From Archangium_A sp035910535 (GTDB taxonomy: Bacteria > Myxococcota > Myxococcia > Myxococcales > Myxococcaceae), in assembly GCA_035910535.1 (NCBI GenBank), contig JAMHXF010000063.1, positions 61,619-125,618 on the forward strand: 64,000 nucleotides of DNA. Reading direction: 5' to 3'. The position numbers were made by a program, and so were the translations under genes. Every line of letters begins with the position of its first letter. Positions within the stretch are counted from its first letter, which is position 1. Positions 17,453 through 24,775 of the stretch are shown in pieces. The notes beneath the pieces were generated by a model that was given only the letters and a program-made list of their open reading frames with translations, was not told the DNA's origin and made no database searches.

Positions 17453-17516
17453 GCAGCGCCCTACGGACGATTTTTCGAGCGTATTTACGTGCGCGTGTCG
17501 CTTTGACGATTTGTCA

Positions 17517-17549
17517 GAAAAAAACCGGAGCGACTTCGCGTCGCCCCGG
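17517..17549 (-). terminator. Rho-independent terminator after the SPFH gene
   Basis: On the minus strand a 10-bp GC-rich stem (CCGGGGCGAC pairing with GTCGCTCCGG, one G-T pair) with loop GCGAA-type closes just after the SPFH stop and is followed by seven T. It ends the SPFH transcript before the Cys-repeat gene. Confidence 0.88.
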
Positions 17550-17556
17550 CTTCACT

Positions 17557-18669
17557 TCACAACTTCAGCTGGAACTTCTCCATCGCGCCCTCACCGAGCA
17601 CGAGGTGAACCTGGCCGACCTTCGCTGCGAGCTCCTTGTACGCCTCGAGTTCCTTGAGGCGCACGAGCAGCGGGTTCTCAGCGAGGACCTTCGCCGTCTG
17701 CGCGAGGCTGCGCGTTGCAGCCGTCTCCTCACGGCGGAGGATGACGTTCGCCTCTGCTTCCTTCTGGGCCTGAATCACCTTGTTGAGGAGCTCCTTCATC
17801 TCGCCCGGCAGCACGACGTCCTTCACGCCGAGCTCGATGAGCTCCAGCCCGACGCCGAGGGCGCGCTCACGCACCGACGGCGTCATCACCTTCGACAGCT
17901 CGTCACGCACACCCAGCAGCTCATCGAGCGTGCGGGTGGTGATCGCCTCACGAGCCGACAGCTGCATCGCCAGGTACACGACGTCGTCCGGAGCGCGCGC
18001 CACGACTGCGAGGCGCTTTGCGTCCTTCACGCGGAACGTCGCGCTCAAGTTGAGGCGCAGCGTCACACGATCCTTCGTCATGACCTCCTGACCGGTCACC
18101 GCGAGCACGCGCTCACGGAGATCGATCAACGCGTAGCTCACCGTACGCAGCGTGTTCCAGGCCGCGTGACGGCCGGCGCTCAACACCTCGTCGAGCTGCC
18201 CGTTGACGTAGCGAACGGCCACCGAGCCTTCCGGCACCGTCACCTCCACGTAGTCGCGGGCCTTCGCGAGCGCCGCCACGTCGGGCTGCAACACCTTCGC
18301 CTCCACGGCGCTGGTGTCGATGACCTCGACCTTGATCAGCGGCGTCACCTTGCCGGTCTCGCGATCGACCAGGCGGTCCACCGACCAGAGCTGGTGCACA
18401 CCGGCGCCGAGCCACAACACCGGCTTGCCACGACGGGTGACGAGGGCGCGCTCGTGCTCGGCCAACGAGATGACCTTCAGATCATCCGCGGGCACCAGCG
18501 CGAGACGCTTCTCATCGAGCTCGGCGAGCAGCTGCGCCGTCTGCACCTTCTCGACGCGCAGCCGCGCGAACGCAGCCCACACCTGATGAATGCCGGGGTT
18601 CAAGTACTTCACCGGGCGGCCGTCCTCGAGGAGGAAGGCGCGCTCGTTGGTCATGATTTCAATCTTCAT
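17557..18669 (-). CDS. SPFH/band 7 domain (slipin-like) protein
   Basis: The protein has 370 residues from ATG 18669 (MKIEIMTNERAFLLEDGRP), which has AAGGAG upstream; the frame is open further but without a start of quality. Two stretches before the main domain carry the repeated RALV..G.P..WLGAG-type motif. The central part (about 160-330) is the band 7 domain (TVPEGSVAVRYVNGQ, VMTKDRVTLRLNLSATFRV), and a helical region with KELLNKVIQAQKEAEANVILRREE follows. Such proteins form ring or cage oligomers on membranes and affect protease or lipid-domain organisation. No transmembrane helix is obvious, unlike typical stomatins. No NfeD or FtsH partner is adjacent. Confidence 0.85.
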   Translation of the reverse strand: MKIEIMTNERAFLLEDGRPVKYLNPGIHQVWAAFARLRVEKVQTAQLLAELDEKRLALVPADDLKVISLAEHERALVTRRGKPVLWLGAGVHQLWSVDRLVDRETGKVTPLIKVEVIDTSAVEAKVLQPDVAALAKARDYVEVTVPEGSVAVRYVNGQLDEVLSAGRHAAWNTLRTVSYALIDLRERVLAVTGQEVMTKDRVTLRLNLSATFRVKDAKRLAVVARAPDDVVYLAMQLSAREAITTRTLDELLGVRDELSKVMTPSVRERALGVGLELIELGVKDVVLPGEMKELLNKVIQAQKEAEANVILRREETAATRSLAQTAKVLAENPLLVRLKELEAYKELAAKVGQVHLVLGEGAMEKFQLKL

Positions 18670-19146
18670 GTCGCGTCTCCTTGGTGCTGCGGGTTGAACA
18701 GTCTTCGAAAAGTGGGAGCCCGTCGGGTTCACGGAAGCACGCGCGTTGCCCTGACTTCAGGCGCCACGAACGCACGTCCACTCGAGCGTCCGAGACAGGC
18801 GAACCTCGTGCGGCCCTCTTCGAAGTGAAGACAGAGGTTGGCGACGCGTTGGCGTGAACCGGAGGCGCGAGGGCTTCGTGCCCATGGCCGCGTATGCATC
18901 TGCTTGCCCGACGTTCTCCCGGTGGGGCGAGAAGGATTTGAACCTTCGACACACGGAGGCGGGTCCGTTGCTCTACCAGTTGAGCTATCGCTCCGGCTGT
19001 TTCAGGCCGGGATATGCAACCAACGTCGCTGTTCGAACCACCATGAATTGACGTGGACGGATGAACGGTCTCCCGTACCCACCACGAACCGGTGCAGCTT
19101 CGTTTGTTGACGACGCAGCCGACGAAAGTCCGTAATTCTCCCTGAC
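18670..19146. other. Intergenic region holding a decayed tRNA
   Basis: These 477 bases lie between the divergently transcribed SPFH gene and dgkA. The only structure I see is the tRNA-like sequence at 18923-18994. Bases 18670-18920 probably contain the SPFH promoter and leader; the small frames here have no support. Confidence 0.5.
18923..18994 (-). pseudogene. tRNA-like pseudogene (6-nt anticodon loop)
   Basis: The 72-nt sequence has nearly every tRNA element: acceptor GGAGCGA against TCGCCCC, D arm GCTC-AACTGGTA-GAGC, anticodon stem ACGGA/TCCGT, variable region GTGTC and T arm GAAGG-TTCAAAT-CCTTC with discriminator A. Two defects stand out. The anticodon loop is only six bases (CCCGCC) and has no U33 and no purine 37, and acceptor position 3-70 is an A-C mismatch. 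No CCA is encoded. It is best read as a decaying tRNA gene, possibly from a Lys-type ancestor whose arms it resembles. Its amino-acid identity cannot be assigned. Confidence 0.72.
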
Positions 19147-19791
19147 GTGGCTACGCCTCCTTTTCAACCCGAGAAGCGCCCGACGAACTTCCTGGCCTCG
19201 GTGCTCTACGCGTGGAACGGGCTCATCCACACCGTCGTGCACCAGCGCAACATGCGCATGCACATCATCTCCGGCCTGCTGGTGGGGCTCGTGGGCAGCG
19301 GCATCGCGCTGGGGCTCGCCGAGAAGGTCACGCTGATCTTCTGTGTGCTGTTGGTGCTCTTCGCCGAGATGTTGAACTCCGCGCTCGAGCAGCTGGTCGA
19401 CCTCGCCATTCAACAGTTCGATGAGAAGGCGAAGCTCACCAAAGACATCGCGGCGGCCGGCGTGCTGGTGCTCGCCATCGGCACCGTCGTCATCTTCGCC
19501 GCCGTGCTGGTGCACAACGCGAGCACCATCTTCGGCAGCCTCGCGGCGGTGGAACGACAAGTGGCCTTCGGAGTGCCACTCACCTTCTTCGGCGGCGCGT
19601 TGATGCACGAGCAGAAGAAGCCGGTGTGGCTCGACGTGGTGTTCGGCCTCGGCGCGTTCGGCACGTGGGCCGCGACCTTGTCGTGGACCGAGAGCCAGGT
19701 CTTCTCGGCGATGATCTTCGGGTTGCTCGTGGTCTGCGCCGGCGCCGCCGTCAGTCGTCAACGCGCGCGGCTGCACACGAAGCGCGGCTGA
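19147..19791 (+). CDS. dgkA: Diacylglycerol/undecaprenol kinase family protein (extended)
   Basis: The protein has 214 residues from a GTG start. Residues 10-120 are a DgkA domain: three membrane helices with the family signatures FAEMLNSALEQLVD and AKLTKDIAAAGVLVLA, including the conserved Glu, Asn and Asp of the active site. These small membrane enzymes phosphorylate diacylglycerol or undecaprenol in the inner membrane. Usual length is about 120 residues; here about 90 more residues add probably three further membrane helices and an Arg-rich end. The extension is unlike the PAP2 domain sometimes fused to DgkA. The ankyrin gene begins 15 bases later. Confidence 0.85.
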   Translation: MATPPFQPEKRPTNFLASVLYAWNGLIHTVVHQRNMRMHIISGLLVGLVGSGIALGLAEKVTLIFCVLLVLFAEMLNSALEQLVDLAIQQFDEKAKLTKDIAAAGVLVLAIGTVVIFAAVLVHNASTIFGSLAAVERQVAFGVPLTFFGGALMHEQKKPVWLDVVFGLGAFGTWAATLSWTESQVFSAMIFGLLVVCAGAAVSRQRARLHTKRG

Positions 19792-19805
19792 AGCGTCTCC
19801 CACGT

Positions 19806-20855
19806 ATGCGCATCGTCGGAATCTCCGCCACGGTCATCGCGCTCTTCGCCGCGTGGATGTTCTTTCACGGCCGCTACTTCGTCGAAGGTGGTCGCGCGCC
19901 GTGGGCCGTCATCAATGATCGCAGCGACGTGCTGGCCGAAGCCCTTCAGCGCGGCGTGAGCGACGCGGAGCGCGCCTCGGCCATGCGGCACGCGCTCTCA
20001 CGCAAACGCCACGAGGCGGTGACGATGCTGCTCGCGAGCGGGCTCAAGCCAAACCCCAGCCGCTGCGAGTTGGGCGTCGACGTGCCGCTCACGTTGCTGA
20101 TGCTCGACGCAGGCGCGACGACAGAACGGTGTGACCAGGCGCTCCTCCCGAACTTCATCGCCCACGAAGCCGACACCGTGCCCGAGCCGACGTTGCTCGC
20201 GGTGGTGGCCCGGCTCGTCGAGCGCGGCGCCGACGTGAACGCGAAAGACTTGAACGGCCGCAACGCGCTGAGCGTCGCGAAGGCGCTCAAGCTGAGGGCG
20301 CTCGCCGCGTGGCTCGAAGACCCGACGCAGCCGCTCGATGAAGAAGCGAAGAGCGCGCCGAAGCCCGCGCTGCGCGGCGGCGCGCTGAAGCTCGCGCGCG
20401 ACGACTTCAAGTTCGTCTGTGACGGCGAGGCGCAACCCAACGCGCCGGCGTACGTGCGTGAACCGGGCACCGTGTCACCGGTGCTCAACTTCGAGCGCCG
20501 CGGCGACACGTTATTCTGGCCGGGCCGCAAGCTCCCGCACTGGTGGTCGACGGCCGACGACGTGCGCCACACGCAGCTGGTCGCGTGCGTACGGGTCACG
20601 GCGAAGACCGTCGTCAACCAGTGCCACTACGAAGGCCGCGGCGGCGGCATCACCGTCTTCGATGCCGACTACGAGTTCATCGTGCGCGAGGCGATCTCGG
20701 CGAATGAAGTGGCGCGTACTTCGGTGTCGCTGACCAACGCGCGGCCACGGTGCGACATGTTCAAGTCGGGCACACAGCAAGAAGGTGCCTACCCCGACTA
20801 CAGCGCCGCGCTGCGCACCTTCATCGCGTCGCTCGTCGTCACGCCGGGGCCCTGA
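19806..20855 (+). CDS. Membrane-anchored ankyrin-repeat-like protein
   Basis: The protein has 349 residues from ATG 19806 (MRIVGISATVIALFAAWMFF), with an N-terminal membrane anchor or uncleaved signal at residues 4-22. Residues 35-185 contain about four ankyrin-like helical pairs (for example LVERGADVNAKDLNGRNALSVAK). The C-terminal half (about 205-349) is a beta-rich domain with several Cys and Trp residues that I do not recognise. The protein probably works as an envelope scaffold. The frame is open for 60 codons upstream, overlapping dgkA, but that part is Arg-rich shadow sequence. Confidence 0.75.
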   Translation: MRIVGISATVIALFAAWMFFHGRYFVEGGRAPWAVINDRSDVLAEALQRGVSDAERASAMRHALSRKRHEAVTMLLASGLKPNPSRCELGVDVPLTLLMLDAGATTERCDQALLPNFIAHEADTVPEPTLLAVVARLVERGADVNAKDLNGRNALSVAKALKLRALAAWLEDPTQPLDEEAKSAPKPALRGGALKLARDDFKFVCDGEAQPNAPAYVREPGTVSPVLNFERRGDTLFWPGRKLPHWWSTADDVRHTQLVACVRVTAKTVVNQCHYEGRGGGITVFDADYEFIVREAISANEVARTSVSLTNARPRCDMFKSGTQQEGAYPDYSAALRTFIASLVVTPGP

Positions 20856-20885
20856 AAAAACAAAGCCCGGCGCGAAGGCCGGGCT
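20855..20885 (-). terminator. Terminator hairpin between convergent genes
   Basis: AGCCCGGC (20864-20871) pairs with GCCGGGCT (20878-20885) over a six-base loop. On the minus strand it is followed by TTGTTTTTT, so it fits best as the terminator of the small minus-strand gene at 20993-21181; it lies directly at the stop of the plus-strand ankyrin gene too. Confidence 0.75.
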
Positions 20886-20992
20886 CCTGACTGCCTCAGC
20901 GACACCGGGCCGCTGGTCTGCTGCTGACCCACTTGAGGGCTCTGCCCCCGGCGCCGGGCCGGAGCTCAGAGCGACCCAGGGGGCTCGCACTG

Positions 20993-21181
20993 TTACGCGC
21001 TGACGCGAACTTCCTGCGTCGTCGCGCCGTCCACGGGCTTGATCTCTTTCAGGTTACAGGTGACCTGATCGATCAGCTCCGTGGCGATATCGAGAATCTG
21101 GTTCGGGGTGTAACCGCCGGCCTGCAGCTGCGCAAAGAACGTGTGCGCGAGAATCTTGGTGCCCTTCTTGTCCGTGCTCAT
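20993..21181 (-). CDS. Small conserved hypothetical protein
   Basis: The protein has 62 residues, starting MSTDKKGTKILAHTFFAQL. GGAGG lies eight bases before the ATG at 21181, which settles the start against an upstream TTG. It is acidic and mainly helical with one Cys, and has no signal peptide. It has its own terminator and an upstream AT-richer patch (about 21200-21270) that may hold its promoter. I do not recognise the family. Confidence 0.7.
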   Translation of the reverse strand: MSTDKKGTKILAHTFFAQLQAGGYTPNQILDIATELIDQVTCNLKEIKPVDGATTQEVRVSA

Positions 21182-21402
21182 CAGTGCGACCTCCAATGAA
21201 GCGGACGTGTTTACACGCTGCGTGCCACGCTGCTGACACGTGAAACAGTGAACAAAATCAACAGAGTGACCCCGTTCCGGTGTCGTAAAGTGCGAAGTCC
21301 GCTACGCAGCTGGAACGGACGCAGCGCGAAGCACGTGAGGCACTACCCAAGTCGAATCAGGTACTTGTGGAGCTGACCTGAAGAGAGGCATAAGCCCGCG
21401 CC

Positions 21403-23007
21403 GTGCCGTCGTACCGCGTCAACAACCTCGCGCTGTGGCTCGACGAGCCTGATTCCCTGCTGACGAAGAAGGCAGCAGAGAAGCTCGGCGTCACCGCAGC
21501 AGACCTCGTCAATGTCCGCGTGGTGCGCAGCGTGCTCGACGCCCGCAAGAAGAACAGCCCGCGCTACATCCACACCGTCGAGGTCGAGTTCGCCAAAGGC
21601 AAGTTGCCCAGGACGATGCCGCCGGACGTGAGCGAGGTGGACCCGCCGTTGCCTGAAGCGGCGCCGGTGAAGCGACAGCCCGATCAGCGCCCCATCATCA
21701 TCGGCATGGGCCCGGCTGGTTTGTTCTGCGCCTGGGAGCTGGCGCTGCGCGGCGTGAAGTCGATCTTGTTGGACCGCGGTCGCGACGTGATTCAGCGCCG
21801 CAAAGACGTGGCGAAGTTGATGCGCGACGGCACGCTGCTGCCCGAGAGCAACATGAGCTTCGGCGAAGGCGGCGCGGGCGCGTACACCGACGGCAAGCTG
21901 TCGACGCGCATCAACCACCCGCATGTGCGCCGCGTCATCGAGACGTTCGCGAAGTACGGCGCGCCAGATCGAATTCTCGTGCAGGGCAAGCCGCACATCG
22001 GCAGCGACTTGTTGCCGTTGGCCGTCGAGAAGATGCGCCTCGACCTGCAGCAGATGGGCGTCGAGGTCCGCTTCGAGACGCGCGTCGACGACATCCTCTC
22101 GAAAGACGGCAAGTGCACCGGCGTGCGGCTGTCTGACGGCACGGAGCTCCACAGCGATCGCGTGATCCTCGTGGTCGGCAATTCAGCGCGGGAGCTGTTC
22201 GAGAAGTTCGCCAGCGATGAGCGCGTGTTCATCGAGCCAAAGCCCTTCGCGCTCGGCTTTCGTGCAGAGCACCCGCAGGCGCTCATCAACGCGATTCAGT
22301 ACGGCGACAAGTTCGCCGCGAACTCGAAGCTGCCGGCCGCCGACTACAAGCTGGCCGAGAACCTCTCAGTCGACGGTGACGTGCGCGGCGTGTTCTCGTT
22401 CTGCATGTGCCCGGGCGGCATCGTGGTGCCTACGCCGACTGAAGAAGGCATGCAGTGCACCAACGGCATGTCGAACTCGCACCGCAACGCGAAGTACGCG
22501 AACGCGGGCGTGGTCGTCTCCGTCACCGTGGAGGACTACGCGAAGGAGGGCTTCACCGGGCCGCTCGCCGGCATCGCGTTTCAGCGCTACTGGGAAACCA
22601 AGGCCTACGAGCTGGGCGGCGGGAAGTTCTTCGCGCCGGCGCAGTCGATCCCCGACTACCTCGCGGGGCGGTTGAAGAAAGAACCGGGCGGCACGACGTA
22701 CCGGCCCGGCCTCGCGCACGTCGACTTGAACCGCCTGTTCCCCGGCTGGCTCACGGCGTCGTTGAAGCAGGCCCTGCGCGCGTTCGACCGCCGCATGAAG
22801 GGCTTCATCACTGACGACGCGAACCTCATCGGCATCGAGGCGCGCACCTCGACACCGCTGCGCATCACGCGCGACGAGCAGCTGCAGTCGGTCTCGATGA
22901 AGGGCCTCTACCCCGGCGGTGAAGGCGCCGGCTACGCGGGCGGCATCGTGTCGTCGGGCATCGACGGCCTGCGCATCGCCGAGCAGATCTGCGCGGAGCT
23001 CTCGTGA
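21403..23007 (+). CDS. FAD-dependent dehydrogenase (COG2509-like)
   Basis: The protein has 534 residues from GTG 21403. The N-terminal 85 residues are a small alpha-beta domain typical of this family. Then comes the FAD-binding Rossmann motif IIIGMGPAGLFCAWELALRG with the Glu/Asp-ending second strand LLDRG, the internal GEGGAGAYTDGKL, and the C-terminal GEGAGYAGGI motif contacting FAD. Members are uncharacterised flavoproteins; the substrate is unknown. It overlaps the following small membrane gene by four bases (GTGA). Confidence 0.9.
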   Translation: MPSYRVNNLALWLDEPDSLLTKKAAEKLGVTAADLVNVRVVRSVLDARKKNSPRYIHTVEVEFAKGKLPRTMPPDVSEVDPPLPEAAPVKRQPDQRPIIIGMGPAGLFCAWELALRGVKSILLDRGRDVIQRRKDVAKLMRDGTLLPESNMSFGEGGAGAYTDGKLSTRINHPHVRRVIETFAKYGAPDRILVQGKPHIGSDLLPLAVEKMRLDLQQMGVEVRFETRVDDILSKDGKCTGVRLSDGTELHSDRVILVVGNSARELFEKFASDERVFIEPKPFALGFRAEHPQALINAIQYGDKFAANSKLPAADYKLAENLSVDGDVRGVFSFCMCPGGIVVPTPTEEGMQCTNGMSNSHRNAKYANAGVVVSVTVEDYAKEGFTGPLAGIAFQRYWETKAYELGGGKFFAPAQSIPDYLAGRLKKEPGGTTYRPGLAHVDLNRLFPGWLTASLKQALRAFDRRMKGFITDDANLIGIEARTSTPLRITRDEQLQSVSMKGLYPGGEGAGYAGGIVSSGIDGLRIAEQICAELS

Positions 23008-23366
23008 AGTACGCGGTGCGCAGCAAAGACGGCGAGCTGACCTTCGAGAGCTTCGAGCAGCTCAAAGAAGCGGCGACGGCCGGGCTCGTCGAAGGTGACG
23101 ACGAGGTGCTGCGCGAAGGCGAGACCGTCTGGCGCAAAGCCAACGAGCTGCCGAAGTTGATGACGAAGCTGGCGACGAAGAAAAAGTTCAACCCGATGCT
23201 GGTGTGGATCGGGCTGTCCGTGCTCGGAGCCATCGGGGCCTTCGTCGCCATTCGCAACGGCAACATGAAGGACAAGCCGGAGCTCTACGTGTTCGGGCTG
23301 GTGCTGGCGTTCGCGGTGGTCGGCGTGTTGTTCAAGGTGACGGCCGACACCGCGAAGCGCAGGTGA
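23004..23366 (+). CDS. GYF_2/DUF4339-like small membrane protein
   Basis: The protein has 120 residues from a GTG coupled to the upstream stop. Residues 1-52 resemble the GYF_2 (DUF4339) fold: YAVRSKDGELTFESFEQLKEAA...LREGETVWRKANELPKL, a short beta-alpha module often linked to membrane helices. Two helices follow (about 65-83 and 90-110). It ends three bases before the convergent START-domain gene. Function is unknown; the coupling suggests a link to the FAD dehydrogenase. Confidence 0.72.
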   Translation: MKYAVRSKDGELTFESFEQLKEAATAGLVEGDDEVLREGETVWRKANELPKLMTKLATKKKFNPMLVWIGLSVLGAIGAFVAIRNGNMKDKPELYVFGLVLAFAVVGVLFKVTADTAKRR

Positions 23367-23369
23367 CGG

Positions 23370-23990
23370 TCACTTCTTCGGCGCGACGGCCTTCTTGATG
23401 GCCTTGAACACGTCGGGGACTGCCGTGCCGTTGGCCGCGTTGACGATGAACGTGGGCACGCTGCCGCCCGGGCTCGTGTAGAGGTAGTAGGTCGCGTTGG
23501 TCTTCTTGCCGCCGTCAGCGCTCTCGAGCAGCCAGTACCCGTCGTTGATGCGCACGCGCACCACGTCTTTCTTTTCGGGCACCGCCGCGTCGGCCTTCTC
23601 AGGCGTCGCCGTCGTCCACGAGACCTTGTAGGCGCCGCTGCCGTCGTCCTTCATCGTGCTCTCGTCTTTCAAGACGATGACGTAGTCGCGCTGGGCGACC
23701 ATCGGCGCCTTGATGCGCGAGTAGAAGTAGATCTCTTTGTCGCCTTCCGAGCGCGAGATGACCTTCGCTTCTTCGGTGTACGGCATGGTCTTCGGGTACG
23801 CCTCGACGGCACGAATGACGTCCCACACGGCCCTGGGCGCCGCGTCGATGGTGCCGTTGGCCTTCATTTCCTTCACTTCGCTGCCCGGTTTGTCGCGGCG
23901 GAACACCTTGACGCCGTCGGTCTCGGCGGCGACCTCCCACTTCGGGTCGGCGGACAACAGCAACAAAGGAACGAGGGCGAGGTGCAGCAT
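23370..23990 (-). CDS. Exported START/SRPBCC-domain protein
   Basis: The protein has 206 residues from ATG 23990 (MLHLALVPLLLLSADPKWEV), with a Sec signal peptide ending near residue 16. The rest follows the START lipid-binding fold: WEVAAETDGVKVFRRDKPGSEVKEMKA-type strands, a long central segment and a C-terminal helix KAIKKAVAPKK. Such periplasmic START proteins bind hydrophobic ligands; the ligand is unknown. It is divergent from the OB-fold gene 50 bases away. Confidence 0.8.
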   Translation of the reverse strand: MLHLALVPLLLLSADPKWEVAAETDGVKVFRRDKPGSEVKEMKANGTIDAAPRAVWDVIRAVEAYPKTMPYTEEAKVISRSEGDKEIYFYSRIKAPMVAQRDYVIVLKDESTMKDDGSGAYKVSWTTATPEKADAAVPEKKDVVRVRINDGYWLLESADGGKKTNATYYLYTSPGGSVPTFIVNAANGTAVPDVFKAIKKAVAPKK

Positions 23991-24040
23991 GATCACATCC
24001 TGTCGAAACGTGAGTGGCGAAGCGCTAGTGTGGCACGGCC

Positions 24041-24769
24041 GTGAACCAGACCGAAAACACTGAATCGAATTCAAGCGACGAGCGCATCCGCAAGATCTAC
24101 GCAAAAGATCTGAAGTCCGGAGAGACGGTGCACACCGTCTTCCGCGCCGCTTACAAAGAAAAACACACCAGCCGTGGGGGCAAGTCGTACCTCACGCTCA
24201 CGCTCGTCGATCGCACCGGCTCCGTTGATGGCCGCGTGTTCGACAACGTCGACGCCGCTGATCAAGCGTTCTCGACCGACGACTTCCTGCTCGTGAAGGG
24301 CAAGGTCGGCCAGTTCAAGGGCCAGACCCAGCTGGTCATCGACCGCCTCGAGCGGCTCGACGCCGGCCCCATCGACGCGGCCGAGTTCGCGTGGACGGCG
24401 CCCGTCGCCGCGCCCGTGCGCGAAGAGAAGCCCACGCGCGAAAAAGACGAACACGCCGCAGCGAAGGTGCGCCTGAGCAAGCGCCTCGAGCGGTTGTTGG
24501 AGAACCCGCAGCTGGTGCAGGCGCTCGACAACTTCGTCGGCCACCTCGAGAAGGCGCTCAACGCGCAGCACGGCCACGCGCCGGCGCCGAGGCCCGAGCG
24601 CACTGAACGACCTGATCGCCCCGAGCGCAAACCCCGCGGGCCGAAGGTCGAGCACAAGCCGAAGTCAGACGAGCCGAAGCGCGACCCTTCGTTGCCTGAA
24701 GGGCTGGCGTTCAAGCCGTTCAACGCGCTCGTCACCGACGAGAAGCCGACCGAGCCGTCGAACTCGTAA
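24041..24769 (+). CDS. OB-fold nucleic-acid-binding protein (YhaM N-domain-like)
   Basis: The protein has 242 residues from GTG 24041. Residues 20-115 form an OB fold of the type found at the N terminus of YhaM/CBF1 exoribonucleases (KSYLTLTLVDRTGSVDGRVFD ending in LLVKGKVGQFKGQTQLVI). A helical segment follows, and the C-terminal 60 residues are rich in Pro, Glu, Arg and Lys and probably disordered. The HD nuclease domain of YhaM is absent, so it should bind rather than cut RNA or DNA. It sits six bases upstream of the MshEN signalling gene. Confidence 0.8.
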   Translation: MNQTENTESNSSDERIRKIYAKDLKSGETVHTVFRAAYKEKHTSRGGKSYLTLTLVDRTGSVDGRVFDNVDAADQAFSTDDFLLVKGKVGQFKGQTQLVIDRLERLDAGPIDAAEFAWTAPVAAPVREEKPTREKDEHAAAKVRLSKRLERLLENPQLVQALDNFVGHLEKALNAQHGHAPAPRPERTERPDRPERKPRGPKVEHKPKSDEPKRDPSLPEGLAFKPFNALVTDEKPTEPSNS

Positions 24770-24775
24770 CCGATC

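Noticed and set aside
18923..18994. A functional tRNA
   Set aside because: The anticodon loop has six bases, lacks U33, and the acceptor has a mismatch.
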